From NCBI GenBank assembly GCA_032433595.1, contig JASWJB010000142.1:38848-102847 (forward strand): a DNA stretch of 64,000 nt, in the 5' to 3' direction. The notes beneath the pieces were generated by a model. It saw only the letters and a program-made list of their open reading frames with translations, did not search any database and was not told where the DNA came from. Below are positions 32,305 through 45,849 of this stretch, piece after piece. This DNA comes from Conoideocrella luteorostrata (lineage: Eukaryota; Ascomycota; Sordariomycetes; Hypocreales; Clavicipitaceae). The number at the start of each line of letters is the position of its first letter. Positions within the stretch are counted from its first letter, which is position 1. The position numbers and the translations under genes are program-made.

Positions 32305-33338
32305 TGTGGTGATGTATACAATGATGCGGGCAGTTGCATATGCGGAGACTCGAATCCCGAAGAGCGGAGAGAATGGGAAGGAGAAAGTCTTTTAGGAATG
32401 CAAATCGATTGGCGAAATGCGGGAGTAGTTCTCCATAATAATAGCCGGAAATTTGTCATGGCCGCAGAAGGTCCTTCGGCTCGGGGCACTCGGTGATAAG
32501 CATGCTCAGGGGGCTTCTGATTGGCTGGGATTATGGAACATGCCGCTCCCTTTTGCCAGAACCAATCCCATGTTCAAGAAGAACACCCGGTCAATGCTGC
32601 GCAATAGACGGCGAATATTGGAAAATACACAAGTAAGCAGAGGATACGGAGTAGGATTTGCAAGGAATAGTTATCAACTCGCAGGAAATGTGGTGTAACT
32701 GCAGCGTCGCTTAGTCCACAGCGTAGCCAGTGTCTAGCAGCTTTAGATTGCGGACAGCCGACCGGCAACGTAACTCCCCCCTAGTATTGCACTTCCTTGT
32801 GCAGCAATAGTGCTGACTTTGGGGATGGCCAGAAAGGTATCTCGAGCTGTGGGACGTAAGCCCATAACGGTCTCTGGTGGAATAGCGGCCAAACTACCAG
32901 CGGACCCCGCAAGCAATGACTGAACGCAGGCGTTACAGAGCTTAGCTAATAACGCATGGGTTGCTGCTGTGACACCCCAGTGGACCTTGGCGGCACGGAC
33001 AGTGAGAGGCAGTGACGCACAAGGTCCTCAGCCCAGCGACCCATCCAGCGTCAGCAACAAGGGCAATTTCCGACAGCGCTTCATTCCTGGCTGACGGCAC
33101 TGACGGCACCCAACAGAGGCTGCTAATTGCGCCACAATTAGCAACACAGCCACTGCACAGTCGTCACCGAAAATCCTCCATGGACGGAGTACTAACAGCT
33201 GCCTGTCGACGTCAATACCCTCACTTCTAAGTTCTTCTTCAAAAGCCAAGCAAGGCGCCCGCCGCCCTCTCCATCATATGCCACACGGCGCAACCGATTT
33301 TTTCTCCTACAGACACAAGGGTTCGGAATTTTTACATC
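32305..33338. other. Divergent upstream region of NFS1 and RVS167
   Basis: No gene supported. Contains two copies of the dispersed motif (GATACGGAGTAGG near 32643 and GACGGAGTACTAAC near 33183). The last 100 nt are C/T-rich, as usual before fungal start codons. Confidence 0.55.
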
Positions 33339-34837
33339 ATGAGTTTCAAAGGCTTTTCAAAGAGCATCACCCGAGTATGTGCTGAGACGCAGTAGGGTCC
33401 GCGTTGCGGAAGGCTGTTGCCCCTCACCTCGATGCCACGTCTTGTGGGAAGCAAAGAGCTTGTCGCAGGCCGCGCAGACTTGAAGGCATGCGTTTCATTG
33501 CTTGCTAACATATACCTGGATATTCGTAGGCGCCTCAACAATTTAAACACAAGTTCAATATTGGAGAACACACTAAGGATGCCGTTTACATTGACGCCGA
33601 ACGCCGTTTCCAAGAACTAGAGACCGAGACCAAGAAGCTTCACGATGAGTCCCAAAAGTACTTTGAGGCCATCAACGGCATGCTCAAGCACCAGATTGAG
33701 TTCAGCCAAGCCATGACAGAAATTTACAAGCCCATCTCTGGCCGCATGTCCGATCCCAATAGCATCAAGCCAGAAGGAAACCCAGAAGGAATCCGCGCCT
33801 GCGAAGAGTACGAGTCAATTGTCAAGGAGTTGCAAGAAACTCTTGCACCGGAGCTGGACATGATTGAGACTAGGGTTATCCGGCCAGCTACCGAGCTGAT
33901 GGACATCATCAAGGTTATCCGAAAGACTGCTCTCAAGAGAGAACACAAAAAACTGGATTATGACCGACACCGTGCCGCGCTCAAGAAGCTACAGGACAAG
34001 AAGGAGCGCACACCTAAGGATGAAAAGGCTATGTGGAAAGCCGAGGGAGATATGGAGCAATCAACACAAGATTATGAGTACTTCAACAACCTTCTGAAGG
34101 ACGAATTGCCGAAGCTGTTCGCACTGGAACAAGAATTCATTCAACCACTCTTCCAATCTTTCTACTACATGCAGCTCAACATATTCTACACACTACACGA
34201 ACGTATGCAGCGCTGCGACATTGGCTACTTCGATTTGACCCGCGAAATCGAGGAAGCTTTCATTGAGAGTCGCGGGGACATCCAAGAACAGACAGAAGCC
34301 TTGTCAATCTGCCGATTCAAGACGACCGGGCGGCCTCGGCCAATCCGATACGGAGCTAAACCAGCTCTTGAAGGTGGCAAGCAGCCCGGCCTGCTTACTG
34401 CAGGACCATCTGCAGCAAGCACGAGCACGAGTCCCAGCCCTAAAATCGGCGCCTACGGCCGGCCATCGACCGACTCCAGCCAGGCAGCGCCGCCTCCATA
34501 TTCCCCTGGAAACAATACTGCACTGTCGACTGTCGCAGCAGCCAAGGCGAAGCCTCCGCCGCCAAAGCCAAAGCCAAAGCGCTTGACAGCTGCGCCTGTA
34601 GCAGAGACCGTAACCGCTTTATACGATTATTCTGCTCAAGCTGACGGGGATTTGAGCTTCCGGGCTGGGGATAGCATCGAAATCATAAATAGGACACAAA
34701 ATGAGAATGAGTGGTGGACAGGCCGGCTTAATGGAAAGGAAGGACAATTCCCGGGTAGGTTTTATCTGTGCTTCTCGATCCTCTTCTACTTATTATGTAC
34801 TGACAGATTGTGTATAGGTAATTATGTCCAACTCTAA
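33339..34837 (+). CDS. RVS167: Rvs167 BAR-SH3 endocytosis protein
   Basis: Three exons, 33339-33374, 33530-34754 and 34818-34837, giving 426 residues. Exon 1 is only 12 codons (MSFKGFSKSITR) and exon 3 only six (NYVQL end). The N-terminal BAR domain (about 1-250) is recognisable from APQQFKHKFNIGEHTKDAVY, the ETETKKLHDESQKYFEAING helix, VIRKTALKREHKKLDYDRHR and LFQSFYYMQLNIFYTLHERM. A Ser/Pro/Ala-rich linker follows, with PPPPKPKPK. The SH3 domain (about 372-426) begins ALYDYSAQADGDLSF and has the WW of NEWWTGRLNGKEGQFPGNYV. Rvs167 and Rvs161 form a crescent dimer that drives scission of endocytic vesicles at actin patches. Intron 2 (63 nt) is a multiple of three and free of stops, so if retained it would only insert 21 residues in the SH3 domain. 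Confidence 0.95.
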
Positions 34838-36039
34838 GGGGGGGGGTTGACTTATTCTGTACATGCAGTAATTCCGGTGTGATATCTGTTAGGCGGGCTA
34901 TTTTGGTAAAGTGGTAAGAGTGGCAAATGGTATGTCGGCACGGGCAGAGCGATCAAACTAGGATAAGAACATTGCGAAACTGGGATAGTCGAAACGGGAC
35001 TTAATAAACCTAGATGTTTGTATTGTAACGGTCGTCGAGTTGAATGCAATAGAGATGGGGATTTCGCTATACTCTGTTTCTACAGCATGTACATGTCCCA
35101 GGCAGATAATTAGCCCGGTTTAAGCGCCTAATAACCGAGGCTCGGTACATTCCAAGGATGTAATCGATATCTCAAGCAAATATTATATCAGCTCGTTAAA
35201 CATTAAAAACACAAAGCCTCCAGATGCAACATCAACCAGGATCTTAAAAGGCAAAGCGCATCACCACCAGATGTGTCAGTTGTCTACATTCATGGTGGGG
35301 GTGGCGTTTGGTAATGTTCGACCGCAGTGGTGTCTTGCAGATGTCATGTGCGGATACACAATTCGTAGCGTCTGGCAGTCACCATCGACGGTTTAGATCG
35401 AACCACTGATCACAAACAATTGTCGGTGCAGTAGTCTGTACGGAGAATCGATCCGGCCTTTAAAATGGCCAGACCAGCCCATGTGCATGCTTCAGCCGAT
35501 GTTTGTCTTCATGCCTGCTGCTTGTCTAGTGCCATCTCGCCAGATCAACTCACAACGACGTAAGGGACAGGAGGGTTCAGGCCACGCCATGTTAGAACAG
35601 CCACCTTGGAATGACGTCACAGGCGAACTACCCCGCCAAAACATCCAAGTTCCTCATCGGCACCTGCTACGCCTTGAGCCCATTGTGTCTTTGCGAGACG
35701 TCGATGACATCACCGGAGACGCGCCGAGTCCAATTTTACTCCCTTAACATGAGAAAAAACAGTACGGAGTAGGCAGATATATCGGACTTTCCTTGGCAAG
35801 GGTCCGTGTTGCTGCTGCACTATGTGAAACCTCTTCTTACCTTCCCTGCGCAGCTAGAACAGTGACTAGTATTGTACAATAAATAAATACCCAACTCCAT
35901 CCGCCTCGTAATTTTCAACTCTTTTCTCTTCACCCCATCAAAAAAGACTCCTGTTCATAAGTGCTACACTATCAGAAACTTTTTGAACTTTCTCAAATCT
36001 TTGCTACACACATTGTACTTGAACACCATCCCATTCACC
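34838..36039. other. Spacer upstream of the CsbD-like gene
   Basis: No gene supported. A G8 run directly follows the RVS167 stop. One dispersed motif (GTACGGAGTA, 35762-35771) is present. The last 170 nt have an AATAAATAAATA element (about 35878-35890) and long C/T-rich tracts, a pattern common at strongly expressed fungal genes. Confidence 0.55.
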
Positions 36040-36669
36040 ATGTCCGACGATAAGCAGGCACCGTCCACCCTCCAGTCGTATGTCGACTCGGCAACCGGTG
36101 CCATCCAAAGTGCTATTGGCAGTCTGACCGGTAACACCGGAGACCAAGTCAAGGGCGACACCAAGCAAGAGGCTGCCAAGGTTGAGCATGATGCTTCTCA
36201 GGCAGCTGTTAAGGTCCCCGGAGCCACCATCTCCAGTGATGGAGGTGTTAGCAAAGACCACCCCGATCGAAGTGCGGGCTCTTGGAATCAAACTATTGGC
36301 TCTGCCAAAGAGACTGTTGGTGGACTTGTTGGTAGTGAAGTAAGTAACTATGCCTGAAGTACTTCTCTATATTCAAGTTGCACGCAAGATCAACAGTTGA
36401 CCGTTTCGTGGCAGAACTTGAAGACGACCGGTCGTGAACAGAACCTCGAAGGCCAGCAGCAAGTGGCCAAGGGCCAGTTGAGTGACCTCGGCTCGGGCAT
36501 CGGCTCTCGCGTTCAAGGCACCGTTGGCGGTGCTGTCTCCGGTCTTACTGGTGACAAGGAGGGACAAGCACACTACGACCAGATGCGTGCTGACGGCAAG
36601 GCTCAGCAACGAGGTGTCGAACACGATCTTCAGAAGAAAGCCGAGGCTGAGGAGGCTAGCAAGAAGTAA
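36040..36669 (+). CDS. CsbD-like stress protein, fungal cruciform-DNA-recognition-protein type
   Basis: Two exons, 36040-36339 and 36415-36669, phase 0, giving 184 residues. The protein is small, highly polar and cysteine-free with Gly/Ala/Lys/Asp-rich repeats. STLQSYVDSATGAIQSAIGS and SAGSWNQTIGSAKETVGGLVG are the conserved blocks of the fungal proteins annotated as mismatched base pair and cruciform DNA recognition proteins, related to bacterial CsbD stress proteins. The second half repeats the theme (GKAQQRGVEHDLQKKAEAEE). No signal peptide or membrane segment. DNA binding has been claimed for one fungal member; for this protein a stress-induced hydrophilin-like role is just as likely. The start at 36040 fits MSDDKQAPSTLQ of relatives; an in-frame ATG at 35983 lies in leader-like sequence. 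Confidence 0.85.
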
Positions 36670-36925
36670 CTGAAGCTATGTTGGCTTTGATACATCATGA
36701 TGAGAAGATACTTGCTGAGAATCGATACCCTACGAATTGTATGATTGCAATCCTATAGTTAATTAATCAGTGCTATTTGCTTTTAATCTCTTTTTGCTAG
36801 TGACACTTGTGTACATGCACACATTCCATCCAAGCGTCTCAGCTAAATTTCTTCTTGGCCAACCGCAGTACGTCCCAGTTTCGTTCAGAAGTAGCCACTA
36901 CGTTTACCATTCTTTCCCACTCTTC

Positions 36926-38533
36926 TCAAATAGGTACCTCTTTTTCTTTCTTGGTTGTACCGGCCAACCAGGATGTTAGAAAAATGGCTCCCGAAAAGAC
37001 GGTGGCAAGAGCAAACGGCATTCCAATCCAGGACGTTAATGCCACATCGAACGAGGCACCCATAGCCAAAGTACTGCCCAGAAATCCTACCATCTCACCA
37101 AAAGCAAGAACTCCGAACAACGCTCCCGAATCTTTTGCACCCGCTGCCGTGACCAACATCGATCTGCACAATGTTGGGATACCAGCTCCGAGGGCCGAAA
37201 TGGCAACACCTGAAATAACCAACCCGCGATGGACGACCATGGTCAAAAGCAGGGAACCAATCATACATACCAACGTGCTCGTTCTATTTAAAAGCCTTTC
37301 ACGGTATAGTGGTGGCCAACGTGTGGTCCGCGTGCAGATATACGATATCCCGGGGAGAACAATGAGCAAGGTAATAAGCATGACGACGCTGCGAAGAGAA
37401 GTCAAGAGAACGGACTCAGAGAAGCTCCATTGGAACTGTATCGGCATGAATAGAAGCAGGATCTGAGATTGCGAGGCCGAGATTGGCAAAGCTAAGACGG
37501 CTCCCGGCAGGAGCAAAACATTTGGGCGACAAAATATTGACTTGATTGCATGTTTTGGGGACGTGGACACAGACATATTACTGTCAGCGTCCATGAACTC
37601 GATCTTTTTCGAATTCTTCGGTAACGTTTCTGGTGTGAAATACATGAAGAGGAGATCACCAAAAAGTATAAGGGCGAGTGATATATACAACGGTAGCCAG
37701 ATGGAACGTTCGACCAAACGACCGGACAGGAAGGCACCCGCGAGTTCGCCAGACAATACTGCCGCAGTTACCCATTGAAACCATGGCGCTCTATCATTAT
37801 CAGTAATGTGGGGGACAAGGGTATGCCGGTCTTTGTGCGACGTACCGCTTAGATCTAGGGGCAACATCTGCAATGATAGTAAATACCATCGCTTCGGCCA
37901 TTCTTTGCCCTCCGCCGGTGAGTGCCATCCCACCAATAGCCCAAATTGCTCGAAGAGGGATTTGCTTCCACTTCCAGCACACAAGCATGCCGTATGCCTG
38001 AGTGAGGAATAAGCTGAATACACTGGCTCCGAGTATGGGCACGCGTCCGATCCGATCTGCTAATATACCCAAAGGGAAGGCTACCAGCGCACCTAATTTC
38101 TTAGATCAGACAAGAACAGCGTTGATCTCTTCTTGGTATACGTACTTCCGAGTGTCATGGAAATCGAAATCCCCATATTGATCTGGTTTAGCACCCTCTG
38201 CACCTCTGGGCCATGACAGCTCTCCTCAGGCAGGAGCTCGTCCGCGAGGCTTCCGTGAAGTTGTTTGCAAACGATGTCCTGCATCAGTTTGATGGAAGAA
38301 AGATTGCTTAACGACAAGCCTAGCTGCGTCACAAACAAAGACATCCCAAAGAACGGAAGAAGATACGCCACTGGGACGGTGCATCGCGAGAAACATGCCA
38401 TGTTGCAAATGGTCGTTTTATTTTCCGCGCATAGTCCGCCAAGCAGGTGTAACCAAACAGGTGCAACGTCGTTATGTAAATGGCATAATGTTGGTGTTGG
38501 ATAGCGAACAAGATTAATACTAAGAAGCGACAT
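36926..38533 (-). CDS. MFS transporter, possible efflux pump
   Basis: Three exons, 38533-38146, 38092-37846 and 37790-36926, giving 499 residues; a shorter start at 38401 (MACFSRCTVPVAYLLP) would remove the first 44. Exon joins restore typical MFS text: MTLGSALVAFPLGILADRIGRVPILG (the loop 2-3 motif GxLADRxGR) and KRAPWFQWVTAAVLSGELAG. About eleven or twelve membrane helices can be traced, ending SGAIFLTSWLAGTTKKEKEVPI. The central loop (MYFTPETLPKNSKKIEFMDADSNMSV) is typical of a fungal subfamily often annotated as drug or metabolite efflux proteins. There is no neighbouring biosynthetic gene to suggest a cargo. It converges on the CsbD-like gene. Its upstream side faces the large empty region at 38.5-46.9 kb. 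Confidence 0.83.
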
Positions 38534-41500
38534 TCCCGTGACTGACAGTCACCCTGATGTGAATTGATGTTTTATGCGTTTAGGTCATGACAATAGTGTT
38601 TTTATGGCTACCTCTTTTGTAGATTGTGGATGCGAGGCATTGATGTAGTTCAAGTTGAACAATAGTCTCTGTAACAGTAGTGCACAATAAGAAATTGGTA
38701 ACATGCTGTCTGGAGCTCAATATCAAGACGAAAGAATAGTTGAACCATATTCCACTACCCTAAAGAGCTTACTTGTGCGTGGGGATGTAAGCGCCATAGA
38801 AAAGAAGGCTGGCAATTAGTGAGATGCAATCAATCCTGCTCGTTAAAATCTCCTTTGTCTTCTTTAGCAATCGTTGTTTAAGCGTATGGTCAAGTTTTCC
38901 GCCACTCTCTAACTTCGGAGTCATCCTCGCCTTTGATGATTCATCCCACCAATGCCGTCACATTAAGATGCCAGCACGCCGATACATTCACATTCAACAC
39001 GATGACAGGTTTTCATGAGAGCCGAACTACTTAATACATCTGCTATTCAAGGCGATTTTAGTTCTAATTACATGGACAGCTTCCCCCATGTCCTACCCTA
39101 TGTGAAGGCAAGGCCTCACGAGTTACCTGCATGGCCATGCGGGACCTATAGTCTCGCTTTCGCCATCGAATAACTTCTTCACTCACCTCCGCCTCGCCAA
39201 TTTTAGAAACCGCCCTGTTGAGAAGCCATCCGACATCCGTCTACGGAGAAGAGTCCAAAACCTTAATAGATATAGTATGACCAACTGCTCGAGCAATTGT
39301 TCCAGCCACAGTTGTACCGGGATAGCTTTCTTCAAGATCTGCGTCGCAAAAGCGCACACTATCGTCATTTTTCAGCCAGTCTGGTCACGACCGCCCCTCT
39401 GCCCCCCCTGTTCAAGCTGAACATTTAAGGTTTCGGCGGCCTACCTGCGGACCATTAACTTTCAGGCAACCAGCCCAGCTGGTTAGGGACGGTTGTTACC
39501 CGGCAGGTTGGGGTTTTAGAGTTCAGAAGCGAGGTCCAAGGGGAGGTCTTTGCGGCATTGCCTTGTGGAGACTTGGATGGATTGCAGAGACGAAAAAACG
39601 GGTTACTAATATGGACGATGAGGGAAAAGTATGACGAGCTTTTTAAGATGAATGTTTATTTTTTGTTTACATTTGTTTACATGGAAGAGCGTTGGGGCGG
39701 GTTGTTTCCTCATTGGTAGGTTATGTAACTGGGGCGTAGATTTGCTGCAAACTTTAGTGAGCGGTATCGATATATACGAGGCTGCAATGGACGGATGGAT
39801 CTCGTAGGTGAATCTTGCTATAAACTCGCCAAAGGATTCATGTAGCCTTGAGCTACGGAATATTGGCTATTGGTATTGAAATGCAAATGAAATAGCCGAT
39901 CACCTTTTGAGAGCATGCTCCCGCTCCATGGACAATCAACCTATGCCTCATCGTTTGCCTTTCTCTCAACCAGTCGAGTGAAAATTCAACACACGTATCC
40001 TTCCCGTATCTGCACGCAAAGTAGCCAGCCATCGGGACATTCGGATGGATCTAAACGGCCATAATAAGGACCAGCTGATTTGTGACGTCTTGTACATGAC
40101 GGAACTGGACCATCATGACAATCACCGGCCTGCATAGCGTGGGGAGAGGATGCGCAAGGTCAATTCGTGCAACAGACCACATGGGAACTATTGCCAATAG
40201 TAAGTATCCTTTGTCTTTTGCAGAAGACGAACAAGTCGCAATCGGGCTGGCCAAGCCATAGGCACGACCACATGCACACACATACTTGAACCCCCTCCAT
40301 CCACCACCATGATCCCATCACTCACTGCATGCTGCAGCATATGTAGTAAGCCAATGATGTGCACAATCCACAGCAGACAAACAAATCCACATGGGGGCTG
40401 CAGGATGCATCGCCCGTCTTTGGTGACGAATCCATCTCCTACAGCGGCACGCTTGCCTGTACACATATGCATTGATTCTTACATGCACATTGCGTCACGT
40501 TTCATGACATGTTTGTGTGTCAGCGGCGACAGACACTCTTCTGACTCTCCGCACAATAACGGCTTATCAAAGTGACGAGAGCACGACGTGGACAGGCATT
40601 GATGGACATGGACTGGTCGACGGGGGGCCAAGGAGCGGGGACTGAGCCGCATTACGCGATCCTTCCACCATCCGAAGACAAGCCACAGTTTATTTTCTTC
40701 TTCCTTTGTTAGTTGCAGAAAACGGAGCGCAGAAACTTGGACTTGAACGGTCTCAATATATACGAGTCTGTCTTGTTTTTTTTGCCAGCTGTGTCGCAGC
40801 CACTGGCTGGGATGGTGAAGTCTCACATTGCTTTGTGGGATCAAGACGTTTGTCCGAGGTCGGGAAACGTCGCAACGGAGACGGCGAATGTGTGATAAGC
40901 CATGGATCATCATTTGTTTTTTTTTTAACGGAATAACCTGCAGCCTTGCATGGATTATGGTCTGCCACACGGTACAGAAAACGCAATATACGCACATCCA
41001 TGAAACATAAGTCATGTCCACGCGGGAAGCCATCAACGGTGGACAGTAGAGACGGGCGAGCGGGCGGGCTGCGGTATTGGCGACCGGTCTGCAGATTTAT
41101 TTGGATTCGGGCGTACCGGAATGCTGCTTCCTACGGAGTACATCTTCGGCAACTGAAGCTTTTTGTACTCTTCGGCTCGCCCTATTTGTTTCATGTGCTG
41201 GTCGTTTTTGACACACCCTGGAACAGATAGGATCGGGTTATTTTGGTCATTGGCTCGAGGAACGTGTCTGCATTGTAATACCATGTTGTTAGTCAGGCGA
41301 CCCTGTCTAATATCCCGATCATACAAGTAATACACCTTACCTCACCGCGGAGATAGTAAGCCATACATTGGATTGAATGGGATCATCCCTCATGCCCACC
41401 TTGTAAGCCACGTACGGCGACGGCAGGCATGGTCGCAGTTTGCTAAACATCGAGTCTGCAGGATTACTGCATCACCACTCCGTACTACGGTATCATTATG

Positions 41501-42471
41501 ATGGCCTTGGCAGCGCTCCGACGGCTCTGACAACTAAGCCCAAGGCCTCGAAATGTAATATCTGCGCACAAGAACACTTGCACAAAAGGTGCGAAGTTTA
41601 TTCCGCCCCCAATTGCAATACCGCTGTTCATTGGCAAATCATCGCCAGAGAGCAACAAGCCTGTAGCTACTCCGTAACTTCAGCAAGGATTCGCTGGTGA
41701 CTCGCTACGGGGTAGATGAGCACCGTGTGAGCGGTACAGAAGGTAAAGGTGCTGTTGCAATGGTGACGTGACCCGGAAGGAGAGCCCGTGATTTCAGTTC
41801 GGAGAGGTGGAAGCATCGAAGAGCTGCTTCTTCGATTCCAAAGTGATTTTGCATCCGCGTCTTGGCTCGCTCATTGTTCACTTGGAGCTGACTTGACTAC
41901 GGAGTACTGGGTTCGGCCTTCACGTTTGACGGAAAACAGCTATGACAACCCTAGATTCGCAGCAGGCATCCACCAACACTCCCAAGTTTGTCTTGGCTCA
42001 TGCACGGTGCACTCAACCTCTAGACGAAGCCAATGCCCACGGGAGATCCCGATCAGTCAATGCTCGGGGGACCGGAGTTGGGCAGGCAAGGAGTATGCTG
42101 GTATGGGCTACCCACCTGTGCCAATGGCTAGAGCGCCACCGTTGTCCTAAATGTATGCATGTATACCTTAGTGAAGGAGCAAAAGCAAGCAACGTCCTCA
42201 CTTCTCTCGTACTGAATCCAAAACCCAGCAATAATGGGCTCGTAGTGATGCGCGACTGGAGCATCGCCATGCAGCTAGGCATCGGCGTCTCAAGAACTGC
42301 TCAACTGTCACAAATTCGTCCATCCTGTTGGCTTCCAATTGGTAACATGCTGTTAGTTACTTTTTCTCCCTGATTAGTGCTCCGCCGATTGAACCGCTAG
42401 TTTCAAGACACGGGAAAAGAAGGCATCAGCGATTGATGGCTGCCTGTAGCCATTCAAAAGGTGTCGACAAA

Positions 42472-42533
42472 TTAATCGAGACATGCGGGGCAAAAGCAGA
42501 CTGCGTTGGCAAGTCGCGATGTCTCGATTAATC
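42472..42533. repeat. 14-bp inverted repeat
   Basis: ATTAATCGAGACAT at 42472-42485 is matched by its exact reverse complement at 42520-42533, with a 34-nt spacer. It may be a regulatory dyad or a chance hairpin. Confidence 0.6.
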
Positions 42534-44193
42534 CGTCAGGCGCGTGGCCATTATCACCAGCACTACAGAGTACAGCCAGCAGGCTCTGAATTCACCCCCG
42601 TAAAAGGGTGAAAGTGACAGGGTGAGAAAGGATCTGCCAGTATAGCGACCAACGGCGATGCGAATTCATCTTTGCCCTCCCGTTGCAGACAAGCTTGACC
42701 GCCCCGTGCTTCGGGATCAAGAATGACGACCGAATCATTCACTTCATGCATCAAGAAATGACAGCGTCATCGCCGCGGGCAATGCTTGTCTACTCCACTG
42801 GTACGGCATTGTTTAGCTATCCGTCTCGGCGACGAGGTGACATTCCACAATATGCCAGCCAGTCGGTTGTTCTTGAACATGATACGGACTACTCATGCAT
42901 CGCTATAGTAATACGTAGTACGGAGCACGGAGTAATCTCGTACCAAGGGCTTTGTCTGAGGAGATTAATTGAGAGCACACATGATAGATTATTAAACTGC
43001 TCCGTATAAATAACAAGGGGAATATTCGTCAGTGTAATAACCCCGGACCCCGATGGTCATCGGAGACCTGCCCCGAGCGATCTACCTTCATGGCAATTGA
43101 TCACCGCTCACAGTTGGTTATAATAACATTGTGGTTTTCATTTTCCTTTGCCGGGAGCCACACGGATATGTTTGAGGAGGGATCGGCAACAGTCTGTGCG
43201 AAGACAGTGCCTGGCCTGTCAGTAACCAGTAACCGCGGGGGGACCTACAGCCACGAGGCCACGGTGGCTGAAGTTCGAAGGGCTTGACAGGCTGCAGGCA
43301 GACGGGGTCTGAGACTCCATCTGCCAGTGGAGATGATGGATGTAGGGACATGGAATGACTACTCACATCACTGAATTGGACGTCCGGTGCCCCATTGCGT
43401 TCCTATTAACCACTGGGTATGCTTGTTGTCACGGCTTATTAGGCGTGGATTGTAGAGAGACATGCCTGTGCTTGTTCCTTTTCTATCCCCCTGTCCCCCA
43501 TCCTCTCGGCTGTGTGACGGCGACCCAATCTCGATCAAAATTATTGGCTTTTCTGTACTCCGTACGGACAAGGAGAACGGAATTTTGGTCTCCCGAGCAA
43601 AGTTTCGAGCACGCATCTCATTGTTTACCAACAAGGTTTTACTAGTTTCGAAATTTCGGATAATACTGTAAGAGCGTACGTATAGAGCAGGATCTTTGAC
43701 AATTGGCTGTTTTGGTTCCCATAGCTGGTGGCCTGGACACCGTAGGTACACTCTTATCCAAGGTAATCCTGGGTAGACGGGCCATTCCAGTGGAGAAATG
43801 AACGAGTTCGTAATTAGTGTTAGCCCGACCAAATATGTCGGCCGTGATTGTTAACGGTTGGCTGCAGAATTGTTGTGCGCATCTGAAAGGGGAGGGCGGG
43901 CTCCCGACTGGTCGTCGGACCATGCTCTGCTTGCCGTGAAAATCAGGGTCGATCTCAGAATTGCTTGAGATGACAGGAGGCCGAAAAGAAGCTTCCCCGT
44001 TTCATCGCTGCGGTATACGTGCTAAGTGTTTGACAATTAATCCTGGGCGGCCGTGTGTTGATATCATGCTATTGCAAGCAGCGGGGTTGTTTTATGAGAT
44101 GCGATCGATGTATGACCGACAAGCGCTACCACCAAGGGGATAGCAATCTCGCCAGTCTCCTAGCGAGATGCGGTAAACACTGTCCCGGTAAAC

Positions 44194-44242
44194 TGGTGAT
44201 TGGTGACTGGTGATTGGTGACTGGTGGCTGGTGACCGGTGAG
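44194..44242. repeat. Heptamer tandem array (TGGTGAY)7
   Basis: Seven consecutive 7-nt units, alternating TGGTGAT and TGGTGAC with substitutions in the last three. The unit is too short and has no spacers, so this is a minisatellite and not CRISPR. Confidence 0.85.
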
Positions 44243-45293
44243 GGGTACTCGTTCTCCATCCTCCATACATACTTTCGCATCGTATTATAGTCATTCCTGT
44301 ACTTCGTACGATGATGAAAGATCTCATCAAAAAGGTTGTAGGCGGGGTTCTCACATGCGCAAATACTGTAACCAACATGCAACTATTCTGGTAAGTGGCT
44401 TGGACGGGCTGGATGGCACCATGCATGTGCAAACATCCAGTTTGAAGTAGTTCAAGTTTCGAGTTGAAGGCTTTTAAAGTTAGTGCCATAATCCTTCCTT
44501 TGGCAGCAGGTCTATCCTTTGGATTGACCTCCCAGCAAATAGAATCACCAGTAGGGAGTAGATGCCGCCGCCACCTGCGTGACGAGGCTGGGTAGCCATG
44601 TGTCAAGTTTGCTCTAGTCGGCTCGTTGTTCTAGCATGCATGCGGACACATGGAGCAGTCAAAAATAGTAGTGGTCAATACGGTGTAGGAGTAGTTACCA
44701 GGATGTTGATTCTCGGTACAGTACGGATTACGGAGTACGGAGTATTGTAATGGCAAGTTATCAATGTCCCGACCTGCTCATGCAGACCTGCTACCCTCAC
44801 GATGCCGGGACGATTACCTCGTACTGTGCAGTTTTGCGAGGCTGCACTGTAGCTCGTCCCTACTCATCTGCTCACAGATGCCGTCTGAGGTAGCACTAAT
44901 AAACGGCAATTGGATGTAATTGTACGGAGTACGTAGTACAGAGTAACTATGGAGCAACCAAAAACGTGCAATGGCAACAACGCTACGCCATTCGCTGACC
45001 AACAGCCAACACTGAGAAGCTCCATCCGTGGATTAAGATGAATATTGTTATTTCGCAACTTGGTCGGCATATTGGTAGACCATACCGAGTATTCTGCAGT
45101 GGATTTGACACTGACACGGAGCCACAAACCCATGACTCGGAGGCCCGTGTGCCTTGAGACCTCTAGTTTCTCTTTCTCTAGTCTAGTTCGTCTCCCAGCG
45201 CTCCAAGCTTCGTTCGACAAGTCTCGTGTTAGTTGCTCCGTACCATTCTGCACAATGGGTCAGGGCCTCGGTATGATTGCCCCGTAATGCTTT

Positions 45294-45320
45294 GCAGAGT
45301 GCAGAGTGCAGAGTGCAGAT
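45294..45320. repeat. Heptamer tandem array (GCAGAGT)3.7
   Basis: Three perfect GCAGAGT units followed by a partial fourth. Another 7-nt unit in the same gene-free region as the array at 44194. Confidence 0.85.
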
Positions 45321-45849
45321 AACCAGAAATAGCAGTTATTTGTACGACGCCTGCTTCCGATGGCCCCATCGCTTTTCTTGTGCCTCTTCTCTTCGCCTTG
45401 CGAACACAGTAGCTAGCTAGCAGACAAGCCAGTTGCCGGCCAGCTCTGCCAGTCTAGCTTGCCCTGGCCGACCCCTGAACTTGAGGACGAGATGCAGAGA
45501 AAAGGAACCGAATGTTCTCAGCTCCCACGCCCCTTGCTACCGAGCAGGTCGTTCAGCGCTTGAGCCCAAGTGGGAGGACCAGCAGGGAACAAATGTTGTG
45601 GGCCGCAAATTGTCTGCGCTAATTCGGCCCACCATCTCCAAAAAGGAACATGAGACTCTGACCAGGGTCAAGGCGCCTCTTGCTGTCCGGGTCTCGCGCT
45701 GCCTGGTTGCAAATAGTAAAGCATGAGTGCGGAGTACCAGTGCAGTAACTAGAGTACCGACCAGGTGTAGGCATGTGTCGTACGACACGGTATCGAATAG
45801 TTAGGCAAGCGCGTACTCCGTACTGCCGTGTGCAATCCCTTCCACCGCG

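Noticed and set aside
40479..41036. 185-codon minus-strand ORF in the gene-free gap
   Set aside because: Residue content (Trp, Cys, Arg, His excess) and no recognisable fold; several equally long ORFs overlap on the other strand.
41788..42373. Overlapping plus-strand ORFs of 120 and 143 codons
   Set aside because: They overlap in different frames, have no family features, and one contains dispersed-motif sequence.
44194..44242. CRISPR-like array
   Set aside because: Seven-nt units without spacers in a eukaryotic genome; a minisatellite.
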